From assembly GCA_026018925.1 (NCBI GenBank), contig JAKSZU010000020.1, positions 39,461,112 through 39,525,111 on the forward strand: a stretch of DNA of 64,000 nt, read 5' to 3'. The stretch comes from Tupaia tana (Eukaryota > Chordata > Mammalia > Scandentia > Tupaiidae). The number at the start of each line of letters is the position of its first letter. Position 1 is the stretch's first letter. Position numbers and translations under genes: made by a program. Below, piece after piece: positions 21,836 through 33,380 of the stretch. Under the pieces are notes generated by a model, which saw only the letters and a list, made by a program, of their open reading frames with translations, had not been told where the DNA came from and made no database searches.

Positions 21836-24800
21836 AAGGACAAAAAAGAAGTAACCCACAATCTCACCACACAGGGCCAGCGCTGGCATAAGGCCGGCTT
21901 CATTTCGCTCCTCTAACCGTGTTAGCCCCAACACCGGCCTCGGGGACCTCTGGGATCCTTCGGCATTGCTAACTCTCCGTCCATGTTTAAGTGCAACTCC
22001 ACCGAACTTATCTCGCTGCTTCTGTCAGCCGTGCCCTGACTACAAGTTTCCTCCACTGATGCTCAGAATTGTTCGGCTCCCTAAGGAGACCTTGCTTCTG
22101 CTCATTTTCCCTTATAATATCCCATTGTCTGCTTGCAGTTTCTGACACATAACTTTTCTTCTCTTAAAAGACCCTCTTTTTTATTCCCTACAAATGTGTA
22201 CCCTGTCATGCACTTCAAACCCCCGTTCATTCATATGCTTTCATTTTCCTGTACTTTTCCATTTCCTTTGTTCTTTGTGAATTGCTTTGATTTCCTTTTG
22301 TCTTCAGACTCCTGGCTATCCATACTTTACATCTTTCAAGGACTTGAGAATAACTTTTAAAGACTGGTTGGCTCGCCCCCATTCTCGTGAGTGGTTCAGC
22401 AGTACGCAGCATGTTTGATGGACGGGGCCCACGGACAGCTCAGAAGACCATGGGCGGGGGTCCCACGACTAAGCGTGTGGGCTTAGAACATTCCACACGA
22501 GTTTCTTGACAATCCTCTCAGCCAAGGCCCCTAAGTAAAAGAATCACTTTTCCCAGCAAGTCTACCCAAAAATGTATCTTTTAAGTAATAATGAACTGTG
22601 AGTCCCTGTCTGTAGGAAATGCATTATCTCTTCTTTAGTCTTTAAGATATTGGAAAGAATTCATGGTTTTCATGGCTACACTCAGGCGATTCAGGAACTT
22701 CAAACATTCTAATCCTTTCCTTCTTCTACAAGTGGGTTATGAAGAGACAGGGAATGTTATGTCCAAATATGACTTGTTGATTAGACTAGACGGGTCTCTG
22801 TTTTTTCTAATTTAGTCTGCGAACTCATAAACTTACTGATCCTAGTCTTCACTAGATAGGGAACTAGAAAAATGTAAAAAGATCGACTTCTGAAGGAAGG
22901 CCATAGCATCTAACGAGGACTGGATAAATACTACAATGCACAGATTCATGTTATATCTCAAGTCCACCCATGTCGACAGATTATAACAGCAGCAGCCACT
23001 TCCTGACGACTCACCATGGAGGAAGCTCTGACCTGATACTTTGAAGTATTATGATATTTAATCCTCCCCACAATTCTACAGTGTGTATTATTATCGTTAT
23101 TTACACAAAGACACCGAGTCTCGTAAACATCAGTCAGTACTCCAGGGTCATTTGACTTTGGGGCCTAGCTCTGTAATCCCAGGCCCTTCCCTCCCATGCC
23201 AGGGTCCCCCCAGTAGGAGGTGGCCTCTGCGTGACACCTCAAGCATGTGTCTATTTAGTCAACAGAGAGGCTCCCATTCAGGGTTCGGCATATCTATTTG
23301 GCAATCAGCTTTGTGACGCCAAGACTTTCTCTTATTCATTCTATTTGCAGGCTTAACACAGAGCCTAAAGTGAGGGAAATCCTCAATAGTTATTTGTTGA
23401 ATGTAAATTTCAACCAAAATATGAAAAATCCCATACCCGGTATGAACACTAATAGCGTCAAGCCACAGCTTTTTGGTGGAAGCCACCAGAATGAAGGGGC
23501 ACCCACCTGCTTCCTTTGTAACCTGAGAGGGAGAAGGCAGAGCATGTACCCGGCACTGAGGCCTTCTCCTGAGCATGTGGCCAGTGGGAAGCCCTCCCAC
23601 GCACACCTCTGCATCGTTGCTGGGGTCTTTGAAAGTAGCAGAGGGTCTGGGACAACTGTGGACTGGGACAGGAAATGCCAGGGCTCTCCCACCACTTTCC
23701 CACCAGTGAGTGGGCAGGGCCCATGGGGCAGCAAGGGGGTCGAACCACTGTGGGGCTGGAGGAGGTGACTCTGCAGAGCAGAAGGGGCCTCCATCCTGAG
23801 ACCACTCATGGCCCAGAGCCTCCCTGCCCCAGGCCCCTGCCAATCTCTGTGTCCGTCAGCCCTGCTCTGTCTGCAGGAAGGTGGGCCCCTAAGAAAGCCC
23901 ACTGACCACAGGATGGCCTTGGCTCTCCAGAAACTGGAGCCTATTAATCGGTAGCCGGAGCAAGAATACTGGAATATACCAATTTTTTTTTTAAATCCTT
24001 GGGAAGGGTGGAGCAGTGGACAGGAAATGGCTTTGCCCTCTGTCCAGCTCTGTGGCAACCCCCCACCGTGAGCTCTGAGAAACAGCAGTCGTGTTTTGGA
24101 AACTGGCACCCAGTGCAGGCTCACTCCTGGAAATGAATCTGGACCCCCCCACCCCAGCTGCAATGTTCTACTTCCAGCCTCCCTGCCAACATCCCCTTCC
24201 AGCTGCCCCTCTCAAAGGCACCATTGTGCCCGCCTGGCACAGCAACAGAGGAGGGCTAAAGAGGAAGAAAACATTTTCTGCCCATGGGACGTTCTTAAGC
24301 AGGTTGTGTGTACATGGCTTCAATGCCGCATTCCTGGAGCCCACACAAACCCGCCAGAACTCCATCATCCCCGCCACAGATGGCAGCCGCTCGCCAGCCT
24401 AGCTGGCCACCGCAGCTCGCTGTCAGAGAACGTGGTGCCGCAGAGGAAGGAACATCTTTTCCAAGACGGACATGGCGACTCCTCCAGTCCAGCACTCTAA
24501 TCTGCCCGAGCAAAGCTGAACATACACGGGGGCTGTCTGAACTGGAAGGGGGCTTAGTCCCAGTTACCCAACAAAAGAGTCATTCTAGCACAGGCTGAGA
24601 AGTGGGCATCCAGCCTTCTCCGGAATACCCCAAGGATAGGAAGCTCACTATTTTCGAGAAGACTGTTCCATTGCTGGGCAGCTCTGACTTTCAGAAAGTT
24701 CTTCCTGATGGTGGACAAGAATCATGTGTCCTTCCTGAGTCAGCCTCGGCACAGGCTTAGAGAAAAACAGGTGTAGAAGAGTGTCTGTGGGGTGCATGAC

Positions 24801-25572
24801 TGCATTCCCCACCAGCTGGGCCTACTTGCACCCTCTGGGAGCACACAGAACATGCCTCCTCATTCCTCCACAGGACTGCCCTCCCTAGGCTGAAGAAGTG
24901 TCTTCCCATTCGTCTTCACTGGCTAAACCTCTCCATTGCTCACATGACTGCTTACAGCATCGTCACTATCCTGACCACCCTTCTCTTGATAGACTCCAAT
25001 TTTTTTCAGCATCCTCTTTGAAGTGAAAAATTGAACCTCTTGTATCTAGAACACTCCAAACGAGGTCCACAGGCTACCAAGTGCAAGACAACCCGGTGCC
25101 AGGAACGGGCTTTCTGAGTAGGCCTGGCTTCCTGATCTCACAACAGGCATCTCAGACAGGAAAACTGCAGGTTCCTGGAGATGCCCAAACCCTGGTAAGC
25201 TTGGGAAAGATGTCCCTTCCTCAGTGTCACTGAGTCCTAACAATGAGGATCCAAACACGGACATTGCTGGCTTGTAAGGATTAGCTGTGAAACGCATGAA
25301 GTGCTGGTCCCTAACAGTTGTCTGTGAGTAACACACACATGCTACGGAACACAGATAGGCGTCCGCACTACCTGACCCCGCAGCAGACATCAGCCCCTGA
25401 CGTTACAGAAAACAGCCTGTCTGGATGCGGGGAGAGCCACCGCCCTGCAGGACTCACCTCTACGCCAGGACGGCTTTGTGTGTGGATAACTGGGTCATCC
25501 TTCCATAATGCCATCACCGGGCATCACCACTCAGAGCACTGCCTTTCCTAACTTCTCAGAACATCCTCCCTA
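21836..25572. other. Intron, mostly unique
   Basis: No young SINE lies here. A MIR-like block is at about 22985-23170 (reverse) and an L2-like end at about 23340-23405 (CAATAGTTATTTGTTGAATG). Long overlapping open frames around 23259-24500 (up to 257 residues on the minus strand) have no recognisable domain and no splice or start context. The rest is unassigned. Confidence 0.45.
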
Positions 25573-25815
25573 GGGGCCAGCAGCTGGCATAATGATTAAG
25601 TCACTGGACTCCCACTCAGTCGACCGTGTTTCAAGTCCCAGAGTCGGCGGCTTGGTACTCATGCCGGGCACATGTGCATGTGTTCCCAAGATCTTGAGAG
25701 GAGAATGGAGGAGAGGGGATTGCGTGTGGCTACCCCCCCCAGGGGGGGTGATTTCTCAGTTTTTGTCTCTCTGTCTCTCCAGTGAGTGCCCTATAGCAAA
25801 AATCTCTCTCTCAGG
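25573..25815 (+). mobile_element. SINE, L family
   Basis: Head GGGGCCAGCAGCTGGCATAATG, B box GTTTCAAGTCCC, body with the CCCCCCCAGGGGGGG block, short end CCAGTGAGTGCCCTATAGC. The B box carries GTT in place of GGT. Confidence 0.88.
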
Positions 25816-26282
25816 TGATAATAATCTTATATATATATTTTAATTTCTCCCTAGTCATTCCCCAGGGAAAGCAGATCTCACTGTTGGGTGTTTTTCTCTT
25901 GCTCCCTGTAGCTTCTCATTCTGGCCGTAGGCCCTGCAGAGATGCAGGTATGTGCTTTCTTCTCGTCTCCTCGCCTCCAGCCAGTGCTGTGTGGGGCCAG
26001 CTTGCTTGCTGCGGCCTCTCCTCCCAACTCTCATCTCAGCGATGTCATGTCAGGGGCTTGAAATCTCCCAGAGTGGGAGTATTAATTCATGGGGCATGCT
26101 GCTCGGTCCTTGTTCCTTTTTTCCTTTCTCCCTGGAGAGCCTGCTGTTGGGCATTTAGCACACACCACTGTGAGCACCTCTCTGTGAGCACCTTGGGGAC
26201 AGGGCTTGTGTCTCATGTCTGCTCCATCCCCAGGGTCTCCAGCGCAGAGCAAGGAGTTCTCATCATTCTTTCTGTTTGTTTT

Positions 26283-26525
26283 GTTTTTCATTTGTTTAGG
26301 ATGCACACACATGCTGCAGAGAGACGGGCATGGGGGCGGGAGGGTAGTGAGAAATCACCCCCCGCCCCCCAGCAGAGATGGCCACACCGCACTTGCCTCT
26401 CCTCCAGGCTCCTCTCAGGATTTTGGGCACACATGCACATGCGCCCCGTGTTTTTCAAGCCACTGGTTGGGATTCATACTACATGTGGGATCCAGCACCT
26501 TAGCTCCCACACTACTGGCTGGCCC
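26283..26525 (-). mobile_element. SINE, L family, older
   Basis: Reverse orientation; TTTGTTTAGGATGCACACAC replaces the usual tail end, body CACCCCCCGCCCCCCAGC, head ending CACACTACTGGCTGGCCC. Diverged head. Confidence 0.82.
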
Positions 26526-26969
26526 AGTTTCCATCGTCCTTGATGGATGAATGAGCTCTCTGCCCTCTGTCTCTTGGTGTGTCTGTCACATGGAACATAC
26601 CGCATGTACCCTGTTCTTGTTACCAGGTGTTCGGGGTTAGCTGTGATCAGAGGACCGCTTCCTGCAGGCTTGAACTAACCCTCCATCTCGTCCTATCCCG
26701 GGCAGTCAGCACAATTTATTTGGTCACTGCGTTCATCCAGAGACTGTCCCCCAGGAGGCTCTGAGCTCATGGGGGCCCATCTTACACAGCTCTCCATGGT
26801 GCTCTCCACAGTTCGTGGCCCATCAACCTAGGTCAGTTGTCCAACATAACTGTGAATTGAAAGAAAGAATGTGTGGAAAAATCCTAAGATGGAAACCAAG
26901 GTGTTAAAGAAATAGAACGCATTTTCTTTCCTTCCAGATGAGTCCCTCCAGCCTCTCTGGATGAACGTG

Positions 26970-27160
26970 GCCCTAGTGGCTTGAAAAACACACCAGGCAC
27001 ATATGCACGCATGCCCAAAATCCCGGAAGAAAGGAGAAATGGAAGAGAGGGGACTGCAGGCTGGCTGTGCCCAGACGGAGTACTTTCTTGCTTTCCTCTC
27101 TCCCACCCTCCAGCGAGCACAGGTGCTCGCTGGCAAACTAAAAGAGAGAGAGGGAGATTT
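26970..27160 (+). mobile_element. SINE, L family, 5'-truncated old copy
   Basis: Recognisable blocks are GGCTTGAAAAACACACCAGG, GCACGCATGCCCAAAATCCC, GGGGACTGCAGG and CCAGCGAGCACAGGTGC. No tRNA-like head remains. Confidence 0.6.
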
Positions 27161-28363
27161 TCTTACATTGAGACTAGCAAGGAAATTTGAACAATGATAG
27201 AATATTGTTACTTTCTGAGAGTGATAGTAGTATTGGGGTAATTCTCTTTTTAAGAGTCCTTATCACTTAAAAGGATGACAGATGAGACAACAGAACATCA
27301 GGAATTTGCTATAAAATAGTTTCGTGTGGAGGTGGGAAAGTGAACTGGGGTAGGGTTAAAACAAGCCGCTGCAAGTTGCTAACTGTGGAGGCCGGTTCCG
27401 GGGAATGTGGGATTTATTCTTCTTTCCACTTTCTCCTGTGCTTGAAAATACCCGAAAGAAAAAGATTTTAATAAAGAAAGACCGATATAAAGTGATCAAA
27501 GGCGGAGGGTATATCAGGAAAACTCAGTGGCAGGGTACTCAAAGAAGAGAATCTTGCAAGCTGAAAGGGGTCAAGTGCGTTAGACCAGGGCCTGGGTTCC
27601 ACCTCCCCCGGGGTCTGGGGCTGGGACACAGTGAATCCAGGCTGGAAGGAGAATTTCCGACTTGGTAAAACGGAAACAGGTCACCAAATAAATTGTGGGA
27701 TCTCCTTCTCTGAGGACCTTCAGAAATAGGATCCACAGGGCTGAAACGAAGGAGGCCTCGTCAGCCTCCATTTCAGGTCACTGCGATGGGGCACGCAGGC
27801 ACCATCGCCTGTCTCTGCCGCCGCCTCCGCTGTCCCTCTAGGCGAGGGCGGACGACTGGTCCTGCTCTGCCCACCAAGCCATCAAGGGTAGGGGTGGGGA
27901 GGAACAAGAACTGTCAGGGCGTGTCCTCTGCACCCGAGTAAGCTTTGGCCTCTGGACTCCGGCTACCCGTGTGCGGACCCTCCACCAAACTCACAATCCC
28001 CGGCTCAAAGCCACCAGAACTGCAGGGGGCGTTGTTTCGCAGGGGGACACGGATGAACATGGCGGGCAGCTGTGGCCAGGGCAGCTCTAGCCCAGGCTGG
28101 GGCAGATTTCGGAAGCGCTTCTAACCCAGGGAGCCGGGAAGGGTCTCGAGGCAGCGCTGCCCAGGACTCAGGCGACCCCGACGTGCGACACGAATCCGGG
28201 AGTGTGCGCGCCGGCTGCTCGGGACCGGAGCGGCGGGTTCCAGTCCCACACCGGGCTATGAGTAGCTGGGTTCCGCCCGCACGCAGCCCGCCCGGGGAGG
28301 GGAGCTGCTAGGCCGTCCCGGGCAAGGGTGGCGGCGAGCGAGCGCGGAGAGCGCGGCGAGCAG

Positions 28364-28378
28364 CCCGCAGGTGGCGCC
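28364..28378 (+). promoter_or_regulatory. CTCF-like motif in the CpG island
   Basis: CCCGCAGGTGGCGCC matches the 15-base CTCF core (CCASYAGRKGGCRSY) at all positions except the third. Binding is inferred only. Confidence 0.4.
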
Positions 28379-28392
28379 TGGGGAGGGGCGCG

Positions 28393-28400
28393 TGACGTCA
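28393..28400. promoter_or_regulatory. Full CRE palindrome TGACGTCA
   Basis: The complete CREB/ATF palindrome stands in the densest CpG part, 14 bases after the CTCF-like motif. CRE sites with intact CpG are typical of CpG-island promoters. Confidence 0.5.
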
Positions 28401-28640
28401 TGGAACGGTCGCAGGACGCGGCCCGGGAGCCCGCGGGGCCCAGCTCCATTTAGGCCGGCCGTGTTCCGCTCTGCTCCACTTTCCCGCTCGGCTGCAGCGG
28501 CCACCTTTCCCAGACCCCGCTGGGCCTGGGTTCCGACGGAAGGGAGAGTGTGGTGGCTGGAACTGAGAAGGGACACTCAGGTGTGGGTTGGCAGGGCGCT
28601 CACCGGCATGGGGCAGCCTGCAGGCCACTGAAATGCTACC

Positions 28641-30150
28641 AGTCGAGGCTCAGGTGGTGACGGAGTGACTTCAGGGAGAAACAGGCCTCGGCACCGCAGA
28701 GGGAGAAGCTGAGCTAAAACTGCGACACTTTGGGCGTGCTCCTGCCTTCCAGAGACCGAGCCCGAGGCAAACGCTGGGCCCCCACCTCCAGGGACAGATG
28801 GAGGCTAAGGAACCAACCGCGACTTCACAACTGTCAAGTGACAGAGCCAAGATTTAAACACATGTCTCTCCGTGTCCAATCCCAAACGTGCTCCTTACAA
28901 AACCCTAAATTGCTTTGAGAAGGAGGGGTGTTCCAAGGGCGGGGCCTCAACAGCCAGCAGACCTGGCTCCGCCCACATCCTCTATTCCGTTTGTCCCACC
29001 TGCGTGGGACCCAGTGAGACAGGGCAAGGGGACGATCTCTCCAAGAGCAGAAAGGACGGTCTGCTCTTTCAGGGAGAAATCAGCTTACCAAGTTACTAGC
29101 TAGCTCTCCTAGTTGGTCATGGCTAGAGGGGAAGGAGTAGAGTACACTTCAGACCGCGGCCGGAGGGAAGATGCCTTGGTGGAATGGCCTATGCTGGTGG
29201 TGTGCTTTTCTTTTTCAAACCTGGCACAGGCAAGATAGAATACTACTACCCATCAGGTGCCAGGCACGACTCAGCCCTCTGCAGACAGAGCAGGGGTAGG
29301 AGGTTTCCATTATTCAAACAATAGCTGAAGTCTAATTGTGCTTTAAGTCTAACAGCAAAATATCCGATGTGCCTCATTGACTCATCTCCGGAGGACTTGG
29401 CATCTGACAGCTGACCGAGGAGAGGGCCTTGTCATTGTTTTCGCCCTTTATACACATGTATCAAGGACTTAATCCCCAAACGATGGGATGGCTATAATGA
29501 AGGGTCACAGAACAGAGATTTAAAATAAGCCAATGAAAGTAAAATAGAATAAGCCGATGGATTGGAGGACGCTTGGGCTAAAAGCCAGATCAAATTGCTT
29601 AAATAAATCCAAACCCTATGTCCAAGTTCTTCTTAGAAAGAAAAAGCCTACCCAAGTTCAGGACCGGGAAGAGCTGGCAGAGCAGGGGACTGGATGAAGG
29701 GCTGTGTGACTGGGACGCGCGAAGCGATGCCGTGATCTGGCAGCTGGCGAAGGGCTGGTGCCGCTTTGATCATGTTCAACAGCGAGGATGATGGGGACAG
29801 GCACCGTGCTGAGCTCTTACATGGGCTTTGCATGTTGTCTCATGTCGGGGGCCCGATAGCGTCGTAGAATTCCAGCCCCAGGAGGCACTGGCTTCCGTGC
29901 CTCCTGCCCCATCAGATCCTGTTGTTAGTGCTGTTCTTAACACTGGCAGCCTCACCAAGGGGGAGAGTAACAAGCCGGATTCTGTGCAAACAGGGGAGCC
30001 AGCGTGGGGAGAGGTCTGAAAGCCAGCCTCACAGGAGAGGGTCAGTGAGTGGACAGTGCTCAACCCAGAGGTGGCACAACCAAAGGGGGGGGGGTGAGAT
30101 GGAAGAGAAATAAAGGGGTGCTAAGCATTCTGCCATCAAATCTGTGTACC
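28641..30150. other. Intron downstream of the CpG island
   Basis: A GC box GGGCGGGGCC lies at 28937-28946. A reversed MIR-like stretch is near 28770-28900 (CACAACTGTCAAGTGACAGAGCC). The rest is unassigned; a G run lies at about 30086-30095. Confidence 0.4.
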
Positions 30151-30510
30151 TGTGCTTGTAGGTGCGTGGTTTTCGGCATGTTACTCCCCTCCTCTGCTTC
30201 CCCAAATGTAAAGAGGGGGTAGTCATAGTAACTAACTTAAAAGATTATTATGGGGGCCTGCAGGTGGCATGGTAGTTAAGGAGCTGGACTCCCACGTGGT
30301 TGACCACAGTTCAAGTCTTGGACCCGGTGGCTTGCTTTCTCAATTTCCCTTGCTCCCTCTCTGTGTTCAAATTAAAATAATAATAATAATAATAATTAGT
30401 TAAACTAAATAATTCTAAAAAAAACTTTAAAGGTTATTATGAGGCACTAAATGAAATGTGTGTTAAACATTATGCGGTAGATGGCAGTGATTAATCCATA
30501 TGACAGTGAA
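30150..30510 (+). repeat. MIR-type SINE split by an S SINE
   Basis: GCATGTTACTCCCCTCCTC, CCCAAATGTAAAGAGG and CATAGTAACTAAC precede the S SINE; GGTTATTATGAGGCACTAAATG follows it, in forward-MIR order. Confidence 0.6.
30252..30424 (+). mobile_element. SINE, S family
   Basis: Head GGGGGCCTGCAGGTGGCATG with B box AGTTCAAGTCTTGG, then directly GGTGGCTTGCTTTCTCAATT, a pyrimidine stretch, and a TTCAAATTAAAATAATAATAAT tail. It lacks the L body. The flanks CTTAAAAGATTATTATG and CTTTAAAGGTTATTATG form a mutated duplication. Confidence 0.88.
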
Positions 30511-30929
30511 GGTGGCAACCATGGTTATGTCTCTGCTGGGCTGGCCCATGGAGAAAAACTGAAGGTCATTCTGTCTGGCTTCAGAGAGGACAACAGCACC
30601 AGCGGGTGTCAGTGAGAAGAGAGAATCTGGGTCAATATGAAGAGAACGAACAAATTATCAGAATTTCCTAATGAAGAAGTGAATTCCCAGTTACCACAGA
30701 AACCCACACCATTCCATTTTGTAGTTGAGAAACAAGGCCTGGGGATGAGAAGACAACATAAATTAAAAACATCAGAGAAATCGGGAGGTGAATCAGTAAG
30801 AATGGCAACAAGCCCTACCTTTCTCTCCTCTGCAGAGAAGTCTCTGGAAGTTTGGCTTTGTATAGTAGATCACCTCAAGGGTAGTGTGTTTTTATCACAT
30901 GCTTTCGATTTTTTCCTTTCCACAAGAAG

Positions 30930-31120
30930 CAAGACAAAGAGCATGGACTTTGTCATGAAAGCCCCCAAGTTCGAATCCCTGCTCTGCTACTTCCCAGCTG
31001 TGCAGTTTGGATAATATAGCTCACCTCTCTGGGTTCCGTGTTTTCTTCTGTAAATACAGTAAATGAGCTACAATCCTGGGGAACAAGGACAGAGCTAATA
31101 TAGTCCTGGTCACGTGAGTG
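30930..31120 (+). repeat. MIR SINE, well preserved
   Basis: AGCATGGACTTTGTCATGAA, AAGTTCGAATCCCTGCTCTG, CTACTTCCCAGCTGTGCAG and CACCTCTCTGGGTTCC follow the forward MIR consensus order closely. Confidence 0.8.
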
Positions 31121-31808
31121 AGCGTCATGCTAACGCGGGCTGACTACAGATAGGTGAAGCACACGAATTCAAGCCTTCTGGCCTTTTGTACCTGGCAGAG
31201 GCTATGGGGGTGGAGGCTGGATAAAGAACTCTGCTACATCAGCAAGCGCATGTGCCAAAATTGCACTTACGCTGCAGACAGGGGAGACAGGCAAATTCTG
31301 AAAGCCTTCCAGATCTTAGTCTTGTGCTTCTCACAAGAAGGGATAAAATAAGAAGGGGCAAACATTACAATTTCCTGTCACTTTCTGAGCACCTACTCTG
31401 TGCTTGGTTCTAGATTCAGGGTCCCCCACTGTAAGAGAGGTCAGACTTGGGATCCTGAGCTGGGCTGGGGACCAGCTCTGCATTTGACTCAAGAAGCAGC
31501 TCTACAGCGCGTCTAGACCTACAGCTGGTCCCTGGAGCCTGTGCTGTCTTCCCCAGAGCTGACCAGGACTAGCGCTCCCCTGCCCACCACAGTGACCAAA
31601 GCGTCAAGCCTGAGCAACTGTGCCCAACGTTCAGTCTCTGACAGTGGCAGGGTGGTGACTGAGGGCCTGTCACACCCTCTAAGAGAGCTCTCCACCACAC
31701 ACACAGACGCACATGCACACGTGCGCGCATGCACTCACAGCGCCGTGGGTTGTGATATTGTGATATATTAAGAACACTAACAGATGGCTTTTTCTCTCCA
31801 TCCCGCAG
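31121..31808. other. Intron end before the second exon seen
   Basis: Unassigned except a short alternating CA/GC purine-pyrimidine stretch at about 31697-31735, which could adopt a left-handed form. The acceptor tract lies at 31785-31808. Confidence 0.45.
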
Positions 31809-31986
31809 TGTGACGGGGTTGGGGTGGACCTGAGCAACATCTTCCTTGAAGGCATTGCCATTCTCAACATTCCCAGCATGTATGGAGGCACCAATCTCTG
31901 GGGAGAAACCAAGAAGAACCGGGCTGTGATCCGGGAAAGCAGGAAGGGTGTCACTGACCCCAAGGAACTGAAATTCTGCGTCCAAG
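31809..31986 (+). CDS. DGKG: DGKG exon, accessory domain part 2 (fourth from the end)
   Basis: The reading starts [15 protein letters not shown] and includes the family signature [17 protein letters not shown], then a basic linker (K-K-N-R, R-K-G) and K-E-L-K-F-C-V-Q. It has 59 codons plus one base. The GGTNLWG block is a hallmark of the DAGK accessory domain, which packs on the catalytic lobe and is needed for activity in the family. A strong pyrimidine tract ends in CCCGCAG at 31808; the donor GTAAG starts at 31987. The exon leaves in phase 1, splitting the Asp codon G|AC with the next exon. The frame is clean, with no stop or indel. Confidence 0.96.
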
Positions 31987-32279
31987 GTAAGCCAAGCGTG
32001 AGGATAGCTGCTCTAGGCCAGTGCCCCGGGGGTCGGGGGTTCAGGTGGGTCTGCTAGCCAAGCCTGTTAGCAGTGTGCAAGGCCCTGCAACCCACCTGGA
32101 CCCAGTGCTCTGTGGACACACTTTATAACCTAACTGAGAAGACAGGGTTCACAGTAAGGGAGTCCTAAGTGACAAGCAGTAGTTACACCCTGCGGCTCCA
32201 TGAGGTCAGGAGTCACGTGCTTGCTCCCGTCAAGGTCACCAGTGTTCGCAAATACCTAAATCCAGCAGTGAGTTCTCAG

Positions 32280-33380
32280 CCCGCACTCGGCTTCACCTGT
32301 CAGGGCGTTTGACCTAACGACCGTTCTCCCTGGAATACTCCACCCGCGGGGCGTCTCAGCCTCCGCTGGCTCCTGGTTTCCCTTCTACCTCGCCTGTCCG
32401 TCCTTCCTGGTCTCTGTTCTTTCTGGCTTCTCAATGCCAGGGTGCCCAGGCGGAGTCCCCGACTCCTCTCTTTTCTGTCTGCGCTCCTGATGACCTCATC
32501 CAGTCGTGAGCCTTCCCTTAAACGTCACATGTGCACACGACACTCAAAGCCTGTCTCCAGCCTCCCCGGGGCTGCGGGCACGTGTCCGGCCACGGTTGCC
32601 AGCCATCTCCCACTCCGCGTGTCACAGACTGAGCGCCCTCCCCCAAGCCTTCTCCACGCACAGCCGTCCCTGTCTCTGTTGGCGATGACTCCAGCCTTCC
32701 CGTTGCTCGAGCCGAAACATTGGCATCATCCTTCACTTCTCTTTTTATCTCAGTTCTTACACCAGCCCATCAGAAAATCGGTTAGCCCTGCCTTTTAAAA
32801 ACACCCAGGGTCTGACCGCTTCTCATTCCTCGCCATCCGGCCGCCTTGATGGGAGCCACCATCCTCCGTCGCCGGGACCACTGCAGACCCTCCTCACTGC
32901 CTCCCTGCCTCCACCCCTGCTCTGTACAGTCTGTCCTCACTGCTGTGTCAGAGTGTCCCTGGGAACGTATGCCATGTGACAACACTTCTCTGCCCAAAAT
33001 CCTGCATGGCCCGGAGTAAAAGGCAAAGTTTTGTTTTGTTTTTGATGTTTGCTATACAGAGAGAGAGGGAGACTCCCCCCACACACCCCCAAACAAGGCC
33101 TGGTCACAGCACAGTCCTTTTCCCTTCGATTCTCCATCCTATCAGGATCCTGGGAACACACTCATGGGTGTGTTTTTTCCGTCAACACGCCAGGACTGGA
33201 CCCCTGGTGGCCCTGCAGGTCTGGTCCTCCGTGTAGTGCCCAACGGCTACGCTGTGGAGCTGGCCTGTGAGACGAAGATTTGAACACAGCCGGGATAGCC
33301 CGGCCTGAGCTGGCTCCTGTCCCCTCCCAGACCTCATCTTCCACTCCTCCTTTCGCTCAGTGCCTCTGCCATGCGGCTCC
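32280..33380 (+). repeat. L2-type LINE fragment, split by an old SINE
   Basis: The order is CTGATGACCTCATCCAGTCG, CATTGGCATCATCCTTCAC, GTCTGACCGCTTCTCATTCC, then (after the SINE at 33030-33268) CAGACCTCATCTTCCACTCC. This matches the CR1/L2-like family's 3' coding part, which derives from the reverse-transcriptase region. Many frame breaks; no open frame remains. Confidence 0.6.
33030..33268 (-). mobile_element. SINE, L family, old, inside the L2 fragment
   Basis: Reverse orientation; GTTTGCTATACAGAGAGAGAG, then CTCCATCCTATCAGGATCC, GGGAACACACTCATGG and a decayed head near GTGGAGCTGGCC. Diverged from the young copies. Confidence 0.6.

Larger units (their letters stand above)
27780..28640. promoter_or_regulatory. 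Intronic CpG island, possible alternative promoter
   Basis: A strongly GC-rich block inside the DGKG intron. In 28321-28440 I count about 20 CpGs in 120 bases by eye, against very few in the flanks. It contains a CRE (28393-28400), a CTCF-like site (28364-28378) and a donor-like CAG|GTGTGG (break after 28580) downstream on the + strand. An internal promoter for a short DGKG form or a noncoding RNA would fit; an orphan methylation-protected island is the alternative. Open frames here have no recognisable domain. Confidence 0.65.

Noticed and set aside
23390-24163. Minus-strand open frame of 257 residues, the longest in the window
   Set aside because: No domain, several other frames are open across the same GC-rich stretch, and it lies antisense in an intron without promoter or polyadenylation signs.
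25815-26543. Forward open frame of 242 residues with hydrophobic stretches
   Set aside because: Its end lies in a reversed SINE (26283-26525) and the start is an AT-rich chance ATG; the sequence is not protein-like.
28371-28631. Open frames on both strands across the CpG island
   Set aside because: GC-rich DNA has few stop codons; composition is R/P/A/G-rich with no domain.
32280-33380. A functional reverse-transcriptase gene
   Set aside because: Only diverged L2 text with many frame breaks; no open frame remains.
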